Below are positions 51,557 through 60,899 of a stretch of 64,000 bases of DNA, piece by piece. Position 1 is the first letter of the stretch. Every line of letters begins with the position of its first letter. The position numbers were made by a program, and so were the translations under genes. The stretch is taken from positions 1 through 64,000 of the forward strand of contig NZ_LGDV01000194.1 in NCBI RefSeq assembly GCF_001280015.1, read 5' to 3'. This stretch comes from Streptomyces sp. MMG1121. GTDB taxonomy: Bacteria > Actinomycetota > Actinomycetes > Streptomycetales > Streptomycetaceae. The notes under the pieces were generated by a model that was not told where the DNA came from, made no database searches, and saw only the letters and a list, made by a program, of their open reading frames with translations.

Positions 51557-54364
51557 GTGATGTACCACCCTCCGCAGCTGCGCCAGCGCGTGACCGCGGC
51601 TGCCACGGCCGTCGGCACTCTGGCCGTCACGCTCTCCCTGCTGGCCGGGATGCCCTACGTCCTGTGGCGGGCCGCTGGCCTACCCTGGCCCGAACACGTT
51701 GCCTCCCTCAGCGAGTTCGCGCAGCGGTTGGCGCAGCCGGTCAGTGACCCCATGGTGATCGACCTGCTGGCGCTGGTCGGCTGGGTGTGCTGGGCCGTCT
51801 TCGCCTACACCGTGGTCCGCGAGACCGTCTGGTACGCCACCCATCTCCCGCAACTGCTGCGCGACCGGCACACACACCATGAGCACCTGGCCGCCCTCTC
51901 GGTGAAAGGCTCCCTGGCTGCGTTGTGCATCGGCACCCTCGTCGTCGCCCTGATCGGCCTGTGTCGCCCTCAGACGCTCACCGGCCAGCAGTCGTCTCCG
52001 AGAGAGGCACGGCCGCACACGGTGGCGACAGCACCCCTGCTCCCCTCTCAGACCCGTCGCCCCGCGCCTGTGCTTGTGGCCGAGACAATGCCGATCCAGG
52101 AAACGGCGGCAGCACTCCCCCCGGCCCCGGCACGCGTTACGCCACCCGGGGACGCGGAAACGGTCCGGCACATCGAGTACACGGTCATCGAGGGGGACAC
52201 ACTGTGGGACATCGCTCATGCGTATATGGGCGACGCGCTCACATGGCCGCGCATCTACGCGCTGAACAAGGACCGTGTCCAAAGCGACGGAGCCCGACTT
52301 ACCGACCCGGACCTGATCCGGCCCGGCTGGCGCCTGACCATCCCCGTCCCCCGTGAAGCCACATTGCCGCCGACATCTGCCCCCGCTCCGGCACATCAAG
52401 CACCGGACACCACACCCACAAAGAAACCCCCCGAGAACCCGTCGGCCCAGCCGACTCTCAGCCAGGACAAGGACGTCGGCCGGCAGGACCGCGGCCAGCA
52501 CACCCCCTCGCACGCGGACCGGCACAACGAGGTCACCGCTCACAAGGCGGGTGCGCAGACAGGCCCGGCCACGATCGGTCTTGGGGAGGCGAGCCTGATC
52601 GGCATCACCACCGCGGCCGGCCTGCTGGCCGCACGCCGCTATTGGTACTGGCACCAAAACCGCCGACGTGACCCGGACCAGGAGACAGAGATCCCCTCCT
52701 TGAGCCCGCTGGTGGACAAGGCCGCCCAAGCGGCCCACGCAGCCACACTGCTCCGCCAGTCAGAGGATCCCGACGTCCTGGCTCCCCGCCGTATCCCGCC
52801 TCAGCCGCCCCGCGCGAAAGGCACGGTCACCATCGGTGTCCGGCAGGACACCGAAGTCCCCCTTGATGAGCTGGCCGTGCCTGGAGGCTGCGCCTGGACC
52901 GGCCCGGGTGCCGAGGGTGCCGCACGCGCCCTGCTGGTCGGTGTCCTGACCGCCGCCGAACGCCGGCGCCCCAGCCCTGCGCACGTGACGGCGGTCGTCC
53001 CCCACGACGTGGCCGAGAGTCTGCTGCCCGGACTGCCCGCCCAGTTCACCGTCCTCAGCCAGAGCGCCGACCTCGACGAGGCGATCCGAACCGCCGAACA
53101 GCACCTGATCACGCACGCCCGCACCCACGACGAACACGACACCATGCCCGCGACGACCGGGCAGGCGAGCGCCGACTTGGCCCGGAAGACCGAGCCGGGC
53201 ACCCTTCTCCTGCTCGCCGTGCCGGACGCCGCCCACACCGGACAGCTGCAGGCCCTGGCCGCCCGCAGCAGACCCGAGATGCTGATCGTCCTCACACTGG
53301 GCGCCCCGCTGCCCGGTGCCACCGCCTGGCACATCGACGCCGACGGCTCCGCCACACCTGCCGGACCGCCCGGTCAGCACCCCGGCGCACTGAGACTGTT
53401 CCACCTTGCGCTCGACGCCGCACGCGACGTGACCGACGTCCTCCTCACCGCGCACGGCCAGCGCAGGCCATTGCGCATCCTGCCTGCACCCAGCCCCCAG
53501 CCTGGCGCCGACCAACCTGACACCCCGGCCGAGCCACCGCCGAAGGGCACACCGGCGCACGCGAACCCAGTCGAGACCTGCCGGCCGGCTCAGGCCAAGC
53601 CCGTACGTCTCCACGTCCTGGGCCCCGTCACCCTCTACGTCCGTGGTCACCAAGACCCCGTCGGCACCAACCTGCGCGGTGAAGTCCACGAATTCCTCGC
53701 TCTGCTCGCCGCCCACCCCACCGGACTCCTCGCCTCCGACATCGCCGACAAACTCCACCTCGACCCAGGCAGCGACCAGAACGCACTGAAAAATCTCCGC
53801 CGCTCCGTGAGACGCGCCCTGCGCGCCGCGACCGGAATCACCGCACAGGAATTCATCCTTCTTCAAGGAGAGCTCCACAAACTCCATCCGGAACTCGTAG
53901 AAACAGATCTCGCTGATTTCAGTCACAGCCTCAGAGAGGCATTCCCCGCCTCCGACAGCGGCGAGGGCCTGAGTGATGCTCTGGCCGCCGTGCGGGCCGC
54001 ACTGGCCCATTACTGCGGCCCCTTTGCTCAGGGCGGCGACTACCTCTGGGCCGACACCGTCCGCGAACACCTCGCCATGAAGGCCACCGACGCAGCCGTC
54101 CGCCTGGCCCGCCAGGCTGAGCGCGCCCACGCCACACCGCGCGAGCTGGACGACGTGCTGACGCTGCTGGACCACCTGGGCGCCATTCACCCCGACCACG
54201 AACGTCTCGCCCAGCACACCATCCGCCTCTACCAGGCCTCCGGACGCCACGACACGGCCCGGCACACCTACACCCGCCTGGCAAGGCACCTCACCGAACT
54301 CGGCCTCGAACCCGAGCCAGCCACCCAAGCTCTCATCGCCCCCCGGACCCGCCAGACTCGATAA
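51557..54364 (+). CDS. Membrane protein with LysM and BTAD-like domains
   Basis: A 935-residue protein. Three hydrophobic helices lie near the N-terminus (VGTLAVTLSLLAGMPYVLW; IDLLALVGWVCWAVFAYTVV; SLAALCIGTLVVALIGL). A LysM domain follows at ~208-265 (YTVIEGDTLWDIAHAYMGDA, LIRPGWRLTIPVP), able to bind peptidoglycan. Then come a Pro/Thr linker and another helix. The C-terminal 250 residues (VRLHVLGPVTLYVRG, EFLALLAAHPTGLLASDIAD, SDQNALKNLRRSVRRAL) look like an OmpR-type winged helix plus BTAD repeat of SARP regulators. GTG 51557 follows GAGGAG. It is the last gene of the pilus region. Confidence 0.87.
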   Translation: MMYHPPQLRQRVTAAATAVGTLAVTLSLLAGMPYVLWRAAGLPWPEHVASLSEFAQRLAQPVSDPMVIDLLALVGWVCWAVFAYTVVRETVWYATHLPQLLRDRHTHHEHLAALSVKGSLAALCIGTLVVALIGLCRPQTLTGQQSSPREARPHTVATAPLLPSQTRRPAPVLVAETMPIQETAAALPPAPARVTPPGDAETVRHIEYTVIEGDTLWDIAHAYMGDALTWPRIYALNKDRVQSDGARLTDPDLIRPGWRLTIPVPREATLPPTSAPAPAHQAPDTTPTKKPPENPSAQPTLSQDKDVGRQDRGQHTPSHADRHNEVTAHKAGAQTGPATIGLGEASLIGITTAAGLLAARRYWYWHQNRRRDPDQETEIPSLSPLVDKAAQAAHAATLLRQSEDPDVLAPRRIPPQPPRAKGTVTIGVRQDTEVPLDELAVPGGCAWTGPGAEGAARALLVGVLTAAERRRPSPAHVTAVVPHDVAESLLPGLPAQFTVLSQSADLDEAIRTAEQHLITHARTHDEHDTMPATTGQASADLARKTEPGTLLLLAVPDAAHTGQLQALAARSRPEMLIVLTLGAPLPGATAWHIDADGSATPAGPPGQHPGALRLFHLALDAARDVTDVLLTAHGQRRPLRILPAPSPQPGADQPDTPAEPPPKGTPAHANPVETCRPAQAKPVRLHVLGPVTLYVRGHQDPVGTNLRGEVHEFLALLAAHPTGLLASDIADKLHLDPGSDQNALKNLRRSVRRALRAATGITAQEFILLQGELHKLHPELVETDLADFSHSLREAFPASDSGEGLSDALAAVRAALAHYCGPFAQGGDYLWADTVREHLAMKATDAAVRLARQAERAHATPRELDDVLTLLDHLGAIHPDHERLAQHTIRLYQASGRHDTARHTYTRLARHLTELGLEPEPATQALIAPRTRQTR

Positions 54365-54881
54365 AACAGCAGGCCACCGGACCTGCCTGCCTCGGCGGTC
54401 GGCTCGCTGGCTCGATGGCGTCCGCCCCGTCGCATCCGTTAGCGCATCCGCCGTCGCTTCTGCGTGCGCGCTTGGATACGACACCCCACCCGGCCTCGAA
54501 CACGCAGCCCAGGGGCCCTGCGAGCCACCGGCGGGTGAGGGCGACTGTATATCGGTGCAGTAAAGCATCCCGATCTCCAACCCTGCGGCTGCCCGGCGCC
54601 TCCCCTCCCGGCACCGGCACATCTGCTGCTCTCACCAGCGACCGACCAGCCTGGTGTCCGCTTACTCCACTTCACCAATCCCACACCCAGGCCGGCGTCC
54701 TCCCCGTCACCGGCCGCCCTGACCGAAAAGGCCACCCAGGCGGCGCACCGCCTGGCCTGGATCCGCACGCGTACTCGAACGAGCAGAATTTTCAGGCGTG
54801 TTGGGTTCCTGCGTATCGGTCGTACGCGGCGCAGGTCACGACGCTTTGTATCGCACCGGCGGGAAATCCCCTGAAATCCCG

Positions 54882-54895
54882 TCGTGAATTCACGA
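54882..54895. repeat. Perfect 14-base palindrome
   Basis: TCGTGAATTCACGA, in the AT-richer leader of the MoxR gene. GAATTCAC occurs again just before the MoxR start (55091), so these may be related operator half-sites. Confidence 0.5.
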
Positions 54896-54962
54896 GAATT
54901 CCAGCATTATCAAGCCGGAATCCCGCTTCAGGTGGGGTGCAGGTCGAGCTATATTTGAATTG

Positions 54963-54981
54963 TTCCCGGGGGGCCCGGGAA
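54963..54981. promoter_or_regulatory. Short hairpin in the MoxR leader
   Basis: An eight-base perfect arms repeat (TTCCCGGG, loop GGG, CCCGGGAA), 120 bases before the MoxR start and 8 bases after a TATATT that could be a -10 element. It may attenuate or stabilise the leader. Confidence 0.35.
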
Positions 54982-55100
54982 AGGAAAACCCTCCAATGGG
55001 GTCCGCCCGAAAACGGATGACGGGTGGAGTGTGCCCTGATGGCGGTCATTTCCGAATTCGAATAGCCGGTTTCCGGTCTGGTAGTGAAAGGAATTCACCG

Positions 55101-56345
55101 ATGACGAGCCCTGCCGCGCCTGCACCTGCATCCGCCCCCGCGCCCGAAGCTCCCGCCCCGGCATCCGGGCAGGCGGACTCCGCGCCGCCGAGCGCGCCGA
55201 CGCCTTTGGCGGGGTCGCTGTCCGGCCCGGTCGGCAAGGCCCGCCCGGGCGAGCTGCGGGCGAGGATCGCGCAGATCCTGGCCGCCACCCCGAGTGTCGG
55301 GTTCACGGTGACGGAGCTAGCGAAGGCCCTGGGGCATTCGGGAGGAGCGGTCGGCAACGCGTGCGAGACGCTGGTGTGCCGGGGCGAGGCAGAGCGGTCA
55401 GGTTCCAAACCCCGTACCTACCGGGCGACTTCACTGACCGGGGCCGTGGCCCAGCAGGCCTCAGGCCCCCCGCCCGCACCGAGCCCGACTCCTTCGGTGC
55501 CGCGTCAGTCGGCCGGGAAGAGCGCTGTACCTGTGCCGCCGGGCGGGCGGCCGGAGCCCATCACCCGCCCCAACGGGCAGAAGTACCACCCCAGGGCTCT
55601 GGCGCAGCTGCCCGATGTTGAAGCACTACGGCGGCTGCGGCAGGCACAGGTGCCGGTGTTGCTGTACGGGCCCCCGGGCACGGGGAAGACCTCCCTGATC
55701 GAGGCGGCCTTCCCGGACCTGATCACGGTGGCCGGAGACGGCGACACCACGGTCGGCGACCTGATCGGCGAATACACCCAAAACGCCAGCGGGGGCTACG
55801 AGTTCATCTACGGCCCCCTCGTCACCGCCATGCAGGAAGGCCGCGCCCTTCTCCTGGACGACGCCACCCTCATCTCCCCGAAAGTACTGGCCGCCCTGTA
55901 CCCGGCCATGGACGGGCGCAGGCAGATCCAGGTCAAGGCGCACAAGGGCGAGACGGTCACCGCCGCCGACGGCTTCTACGTGATCTCCGGACACAACCCC
56001 GGCGTGCACGGGGCAGTCCTCACCGAAGCGCTCGCCAGCCGGTTCAGCGTGCAGATCCAGGTCGGCTCTGACTACGACCTGGCCGCCGCCTTGAAGATCA
56101 ACCGCACTGCGGTACGCATCGCCCGCCACCTCGCGGCCAGCCAGCAGGCCGGAGACGTCGGCTGGGCCCCGCAGCTACGGGAGCTGATCGCCTTCCAGAA
56201 GATCGCCGACGTGCTCGGCGCCGAGGCCGCCTTCGCCAACCTGGTCGGCATCGCGCCCCTGGAGGACCGCGACACGGTCGCCGAGATCGTCACCAAGGCC
56301 ATCGGCCGCCCGGTCACCGCCCTCGCCCTGGGCCGCCAGCTCTGA
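55101..56345 (+). CDS. MoxR-like AAA+ ATPase with N-terminal winged helix
   Basis: A 414-residue protein. After an Ala/Pro-rich start, residues ~50-110 form a winged helix (ELRARIAQILAATPSVGFTV, TELAKALGHSGGAVGNACET) resembling that of the partial gene at the right edge. The AAA+ core has Walker A VLLYGPPGTGKTSLIEAAF near residue 189, Walker B ALLLDDATLISPKV (Asp-Asp instead of Asp-Glu) and sensor-1 YVISGHNPG. MoxR-like ATPases work with VWA proteins, and one follows 91 bases downstream. ATG 55101 follows AAAGGA. DNA-binding plus remodelling in one chain is unusual. Confidence 0.88.
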   Translation: MTSPAAPAPASAPAPEAPAPASGQADSAPPSAPTPLAGSLSGPVGKARPGELRARIAQILAATPSVGFTVTELAKALGHSGGAVGNACETLVCRGEAERSGSKPRTYRATSLTGAVAQQASGPPPAPSPTPSVPRQSAGKSAVPVPPGGRPEPITRPNGQKYHPRALAQLPDVEALRRLRQAQVPVLLYGPPGTGKTSLIEAAFPDLITVAGDGDTTVGDLIGEYTQNASGGYEFIYGPLVTAMQEGRALLLDDATLISPKVLAALYPAMDGRRQIQVKAHKGETVTAADGFYVISGHNPGVHGAVLTEALASRFSVQIQVGSDYDLAAALKINRTAVRIARHLAASQQAGDVGWAPQLRELIAFQKIADVLGAEAAFANLVGIAPLEDRDTVAEIVTKAIGRPVTALALGRQL

Positions 56346-56436
56346 CCAACGCGCACCACACCCGGGGGCCACAACTCACCCGGCCCCCGGCACCCAAACC
56401 ACCTGCCAACTCCTCCCGGAAGGGGCTCGATCAGCC

Positions 56437-58260
56437 ATGCCCGCACCCGCTCACCTCCTGCCAGCACCGCCCCCGCTGACCGAGACGGAACACGACCTCA
56501 CCCGCTGGGAAGACGACGGCGGACCCGCCTACGAAGCGCCCCCCCGCCCGCACGCCGCCCAGTGGCTGCGGATCTCCGCCGCGCTCGGGGAGCGGCTGCC
56601 GGAACTGGCAGGCCGCGAGGACGTGATCGTCACCTGCGATCACGGCACCCGCTCCGGCGCCCCGGCGGCCTTCTATCGGACACTCGCCCAACTTGAAATC
56701 GACGCAGGCCTGTTCGCGCCGCTCAGGCCCGCCACCATCCACCCCACCCAGGTCGGGGACGAGGCGCGCTATCCGGTCGCCTGGGGAGCGTTCACCCACG
56801 AGGCCGCGCACGCCGCCCACAGCCGCTGGAGCACCCCACCTGCCCTGCGCGGCACCGCCCTGGACACGGCCGCCCAACTCCTGGAAGAGGCCCGCGTCGA
56901 GAAGGCACACCTGGCCCGACGCCCAGGCGACCGGAGTTTCCTGCGGGCCGCCGTGCAGAGCCTGGTCCTGCCCGACTTCACCACCCAGAACCCCACCGAC
57001 TCCTGGCAGGCCGGGGCGGCAGCGGGCCTGATCCTGGCCCGCCGGGACGCCGGAATCCTCGACCCCGACGAAACCCAGCCCCTGCACGACGCCGTCACCG
57101 CCATCCTCGGCCCCGACCTCCTGGACACACTCACGCAGATCTGGACGGCTGCCCACGCCACCTCCGATGACGACGCCCAGGCGATGATGAGCCACGCCCA
57201 GGCATGGTGCCAGGCCCTGGGAGCCAGCCCCGACGCACCGCAACCCACCCCCGACCCGTCCGGATCCGGCCGCAGGGGCGAACTCGCCGACGTCATCGGC
57301 AAGGTCACCGCAGCGGTGGCGGCAAACGAAGCCGCCAGCCAAGCCGCCCAAGCGCGCGCCAACGCCGCCCAGACCTCCCGCGCCCGGGCGAAGGCCGCCC
57401 ATGCCGCCCGCGCCCGGCAGGCGGCCGAGATCGCGAGCAAGGTCTTCACCCCTGGCGCACGCCCCTTCACTCCCGAAAGCCAGCGCAGCAAGTACCGCAG
57501 CGACGCATCGCCGGTGACCGGGACCCGCCCGCCCACTGCCGGGGAGAAGGCTGCGGCCGGACGACTCGCTCGGGCGTTGCGGGCGGCGGCCTACCGGGAA
57601 CGCGCCACCACGGTCACCTCCTCAGCCGTCCCGCCTGGGCGGCTGAACATGCGCGGCGCTCTGGCCCGGGACGCGCAGAAGGCGGCAGGCGCGATCCCCT
57701 CGGCACAGCCCTGGGTCCGCACCCAGCGCCGCCAAGGCCCCACACCACCTCTGCGGGTCGGCATCGCGGTCGACGTCTCCGGCTCCATGAACGCCGCCGC
57801 ATCCCCGATCGCCTCAGCCGCCTGGATCGTCGCCAAAGCCGCCGCCCTGACCGACCCCGACTCGCGCACGGCAACCATCGCCTACCGTCGCGCCCTGACC
57901 GCGATCACCGCACCCGGCCGCGCCCCCGCCCGGGTGACCGAGTTCGACGCAGACGGCGGCGGCCACAGTCTGGCGGAGGCCGCCGACGCCCTGACCGCAG
58001 CCCTGGACCTCGCCACACCCGGTACGGGCCGCCTGCTGGTGATCGCCTCCGACGGCCACTACCGCCCCGACGAAGTCACCCGCGCCGCCGACCGCATCAG
58101 CGCCTTGCGCACGGCGGGATGCGCGGTGTTGTGGCTCGCCTTCGAACCCGACCCCCGCCCGCTGCCCGGCGCCACCCTCCTGGAACTGGCCGACCCGGCC
58201 CAGGCCGCCACCGCCATCGGCAAGGCCGCCACCACCGCCCTAGCCGCCACCAACCCCTGA
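56437..58260 (+). CDS. VWA-domain partner of the MoxR-like ATPase, with HEAAH motif
   Basis: A 607-residue protein. FTHEAAHAAHSRW near residue 120 contains HExxH, the zinc-protease motif. Residues ~290-340 are a long Ala/Arg-rich coiled coil. The C-terminal ~170 residues form a von Willebrand A domain with the MIDAS sequence GIAVDVSGSMNAAAS near 445. MoxR/VWA pairs act as chaperone-like modules that insert or remodel metal centres or complexes. This one may also cut protein if the zinc site is real. No signal peptide, so cytoplasmic. Confidence 0.87.
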   Translation: MPAPAHLLPAPPPLTETEHDLTRWEDDGGPAYEAPPRPHAAQWLRISAALGERLPELAGREDVIVTCDHGTRSGAPAAFYRTLAQLEIDAGLFAPLRPATIHPTQVGDEARYPVAWGAFTHEAAHAAHSRWSTPPALRGTALDTAAQLLEEARVEKAHLARRPGDRSFLRAAVQSLVLPDFTTQNPTDSWQAGAAAGLILARRDAGILDPDETQPLHDAVTAILGPDLLDTLTQIWTAAHATSDDDAQAMMSHAQAWCQALGASPDAPQPTPDPSGSGRRGELADVIGKVTAAVAANEAASQAAQARANAAQTSRARAKAAHAARARQAAEIASKVFTPGARPFTPESQRSKYRSDASPVTGTRPPTAGEKAAAGRLARALRAAAYRERATTVTSSAVPPGRLNMRGALARDAQKAAGAIPSAQPWVRTQRRQGPTPPLRVGIAVDVSGSMNAAASPIASAAWIVAKAAALTDPDSRTATIAYRRALTAITAPGRAPARVTEFDADGGGHSLAEAADALTAALDLATPGTGRLLVIASDGHYRPDEVTRAADRISALRTAGCAVLWLAFEPDPRPLPGATLLELADPAQAATAIGKAATTALAATNP

Positions 58261-58337
58261 CCCGCCGTGCCGCCCCGGCACGGCCCGGGGCGGCACCCGA
58301 CCCGATACCGACCACCACTGCGAAGGAGACCGGAATC

Positions 58338-58814
58338 ATGACCTCGCTCGCCGAACGCGCCCACGCCGCTGCAGTGTTCATTCGGCACAACACCGCCGTC
58401 AGCCCGCACGGCCCCTACCGGGGCGAGGAACACGCCCGCACCGCCGTACGCCTGGCCGCCGCACTCGGACTCGGCCTGGACCAGATCACCACGGCCCCGG
58501 ACTGGCAGCGCCGCCGCAGTACCCCGGCCGAGCCGGTCCTGGCCACCGCCACCTGCCCCGACACGCACGAGAAGTACGTCTTCCTCGCGCGCTTTCCGAT
58601 CTACGACGACGAGGCATTCGAACTCCTCGGCCCGTGCCCTGAATGCTCCGGCCGGGTCCCCCTCGCCGAAATCCGGCACCTCGCCGACCTCGGCAGCTAC
58701 CTCGCGCGCCCGCCGGTCAAGTCCGAGGACATCCCGCAGCCGCACACGGTGCCGGAGACCTTCACCGGCGACGAAGGCCACACCAGCACCTGCCCTTACG
58801 CCGAAATCCTCTGA
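58338..58814 (+). CDS. Small hypothetical protein with Cys pairs
   Basis: A 158-residue protein. The helical N-terminal half (SLAERAHAAAVFIRHNTAV) is followed by TCPDTHEKYVFLARFPIYDD, LLGPCPECSGRVPLAEIRHL and, at the end, TSTCPYAEIL. The CPEC and other Cys could bind zinc. A clear AAGGAG site precedes ATG 58338. It is the first of several small Streptomyces-type genes after the VWA gene. Function unknown. Confidence 0.82.
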   Translation: MTSLAERAHAAAVFIRHNTAVSPHGPYRGEEHARTAVRLAAALGLGLDQITTAPDWQRRRSTPAEPVLATATCPDTHEKYVFLARFPIYDDEAFELLGPCPECSGRVPLAEIRHLADLGSYLARPPVKSEDIPQPHTVPETFTGDEGHTSTCPYAEIL

Positions 58815-58849
58815 ACGCCTCCAACAGCACAGGAAGGAACCCCAACGCC

Positions 58850-59311
58850 ATGGCCGAACGCGCCAGCCGCATCCGTGGCACCGCTGTCCGGACCCACAGG
58901 CCCTCGACGTCGCCTGGCGAAGACCCCGATACCCGGCGCGCGCCCGGGCAAGGGGCTCTTCGCACGGCCCTCGGCGAGGACGGATTCCAGCGCATCCTCC
59001 GCCAACGGTACGAACGAGGCACCGCGCTGGGTGAACTGGCCGACCTGCTCCTCAGCACCGCCGCCGAAGCGGACCGGCTCCACGGCAAACTGCGCCGCCA
59101 CGCCACCCACGCCCGCGAGCGTCTCGGCGATGTCCTCAACCCCTGCCTCGATCCGGGCTTCGTCCCGGTCACTGGCCTGCTCGCCAGCGTCGGCCACACC
59201 ACCGACCTGCACGCCGCACGCTTCGCCCAGCAGATGAACCAGCTCACCCTCGTCCTGGAGAGCTACCAGATCGCCGTACGGCATACCGGATACGTGACCG
59301 AACGCAGTTGA
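58850..59311 (+). CDS. Hypothetical helical protein (intact copy of a duplicated gene)
   Basis: A 153-residue protein. RTHRPSTSPGEDPDTRRAP precedes helices (ERGTALGELADLLLSTAAEA, DRLHGKLRRHATHARERLGD). A decayed copy of the same gene lies at 62641-62968. AGGAAGGA precedes ATG 58850. No family recognised; the helices could form a small coiled-coil dimer. Confidence 0.8.
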   Translation: MAERASRIRGTAVRTHRPSTSPGEDPDTRRAPGQGALRTALGEDGFQRILRQRYERGTALGELADLLLSTAAEADRLHGKLRRHATHARERLGDVLNPCLDPGFVPVTGLLASVGHTTDLHAARFAQQMNQLTLVLESYQIAVRHTGYVTERS

Positions 59312-59418
59312 CCATGTGGGGGCCCACACGCGGGCCCCCAACCCACTCCTTCGCGATAGCCATACCGCGGGCCGGCGACATGACACGGCCCGTCTCCCAG
59401 GGAAGGCCCTCCTTCACC

Positions 59419-59655
59419 ATGTCGGCTCCCGGAGCCCCACAGCATCACCTGTTCGTGCACCAGCTCCTGTGCCGCGCCCACGCTCTCCTCACGGCCTTCG
59501 AAGACGCGCAGGCCCTGCCGCTTGCCGCGCTGCTGACGCGTGCGGTGGACCACATGTCGGCCGAGGATCGTGCCAACCTGGACGCACCTTCAGCCGCCCA
59601 GCACGTCGCCGAGTGTGGGCGGCCATCAAAGATTCCCCACGTACGGCCAGTTTGA
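59419..59655 (+). CDS. Small hypothetical protein
   Basis: A 78-residue protein. FVHQLLCRAHALLTAFEDAQ and LAALLTRAVDHMSAEDRANL form a compact helical body. GGAAGG lies about 12 bases before ATG 59419. The last part (ECGRPSKIPHVRPV) reads like sequence beyond a normal end, so the true C-terminus may be truncated or shifted. Function unknown. Confidence 0.6.
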   Translation: MSAPGAPQHHLFVHQLLCRAHALLTAFEDAQALPLAALLTRAVDHMSAEDRANLDAPSAAQHVAECGRPSKIPHVRPV

Positions 59656-59753
59656 ATGTGACTCTTGGTGATCGAAGCGGCGAATTCCCGATCGGCATGG
59701 TGGGAGCATGCCTCCGGGTGCCGGGATCGGTCTTGCGTCGTAGAGCGTTGCGT

Positions 59754-60791
59754 TCAGGTGGTGTGCAGGTGAAGGTCGAGGGCGATGTGCGGGGCGAGTG
59801 CGTGCAGGAAGTCCGGTGCGTCGAACATCTCGCCGGCGGAGGCGACACCAACGGTCTTGGTGCGGCCGGTCAGGACGCGTTCCAGGGCCTCGACGACCAG
59901 GGGCGCGGTGACGGCGTAGATGTCCTGGCCGCCGGCCGTGGCCCGGCGTTCCGTTCCGCCCGAGCGCACGACGACGTCGACCAGGAAGGTCTGGTCGGAA
60001 CGCCCGTTCACGTCAGTGGCGGCCGGGGCCGGCGTGTGGGGTGCGGCGACGTCGCGGACCGCCTCGGCGGTCATGTAGGTGGTCACGTCCGGGATGGACA
60101 GGTGCTCGGGAACGGTGACGACGTCCGCCATCGTGAACTCCCCGATCACCTCCCGGGGACCCATCGGCTCCGGGAAGGTCCACTCCAGGGTCGGCGCGGC
60201 GTCGGTGCGCTGCTCCCACTGTCCGCCGCGGTAGCGCAGGCGGACGTCGCCGCGCCGCTCGCGGGAGACGGCACCGGACAGGCGGGTGCCGGTGGTGGGG
60301 TGCCAGCTGCTGAGCGCGTAGGCGATGTGAGCCTCGTCGGCCTTGGTCCAGTCGCCCATCGCCGCGGTGGCCAGCAGGTCGCCGAGGCCACCGAAGAAGG
60401 CCATGGCCGGGACGATCGCCGCTCCCGTCTCCTGGGCCCGATCGCGGTAGTGCGCGAAGGTGTCGAGATTCGCCTCGAGTTCGGCGGCCACGTCCAGGTA
60501 GGGGATCTTCGCTCGGAGCGCGGCTTCGATCAAGGGGCCGGTGGTCGAAGCGAAGGGACCGGCGCAGTTGATGACCGCCACTGTTCCCGCCAGGGCCCGG
60601 TCCAGCGAAGCCGCATCGTCGACCGATGCCACCCGGGCCTCAAGCCCGAGCCCGTCGGCCAGCTCCTGCACCGCCTGCGCGTTACGCCCGGACGGCACCG
60701 GGACGAACCCCCGTGCGGCGAGCTCCGCAACCACGAACCGCCCGGTGTGACCGTACGCGCCGAACACCGCCACCAGCTGACCTGACCCCAT
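59754..60791 (-). CDS. Saccharopine-dehydrogenase-like NAD(P)-binding protein
   Basis: A 345-residue protein. VAVFGAYGHTGRFVVAELAA is a G-x-x-G-x-x-G Rossmann start, followed by GRNAQAVQELADGLG and VAVINCAGPFASTTGPLIE, typical of the saccharopine dehydrogenase NADP-binding (trans-acting enoyl-reductase) group. LEANLDTFAHYRDRAQETGA and the AMAFFGGLGDLLATAAMG region complete the family pattern. ATG 60791 has GGGAG upstream; a longer open frame to 61541 has no support. It diverges from a GlxA-type regulator across 108 bases, which probably controls it. Its substrate is unknown. Confidence 0.88.
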   Translation of the reverse strand: MGSGQLVAVFGAYGHTGRFVVAELAARGFVPVPSGRNAQAVQELADGLGLEARVASVDDAASLDRALAGTVAVINCAGPFASTTGPLIEAALRAKIPYLDVAAELEANLDTFAHYRDRAQETGAAIVPAMAFFGGLGDLLATAAMGDWTKADEAHIAYALSSWHPTTGTRLSGAVSRERRGDVRLRYRGGQWEQRTDAAPTLEWTFPEPMGPREVIGEFTMADVVTVPEHLSIPDVTTYMTAEAVRDVAAPHTPAPAATDVNGRSDQTFLVDVVVRSGGTERRATAGGQDIYAVTAPLVVEALERVLTGRTKTVGVASAGEMFDAPDFLHALAPHIALDLHLHTT

Positions 60792-60899
60792 GAGACTTGC
60801 TCCCGAGCACTCGAAGATCCGCCGCGCTGTCGATCCGCCGCGGCCTGACACCCACATCCTGGCCTCCCGGCAGCACCCCGCACGAGCGTCGGAAACGAC

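Larger units (their letters stand above)
54365..55100. other. 736-base gap with reduced GC and palindromes before the AAA+ gene
   Basis: No gene is convincing: the frames here translate to Pro/Arg/Ser-rich or mixed junk. The second half (about 54850-55100) is clearly AT-richer than the rest of the window. It holds a 14-base palindrome at 54882-54895 (TCGTGAATTCACGA) and a hairpin at 54963-54981. A TATATT at 54950 could be a -10 element, without a good -35. This is the likely control region for the MoxR/VWA pair. Confidence 0.45.

Noticed and set aside
54415..55020. 201-residue plus-strand frame in the gap before the MoxR gene
   Set aside because: Mixed, Pro/Ser/Arg-rich translation without domain; it contains the palindromes and hairpin and lacks a ribosome site.
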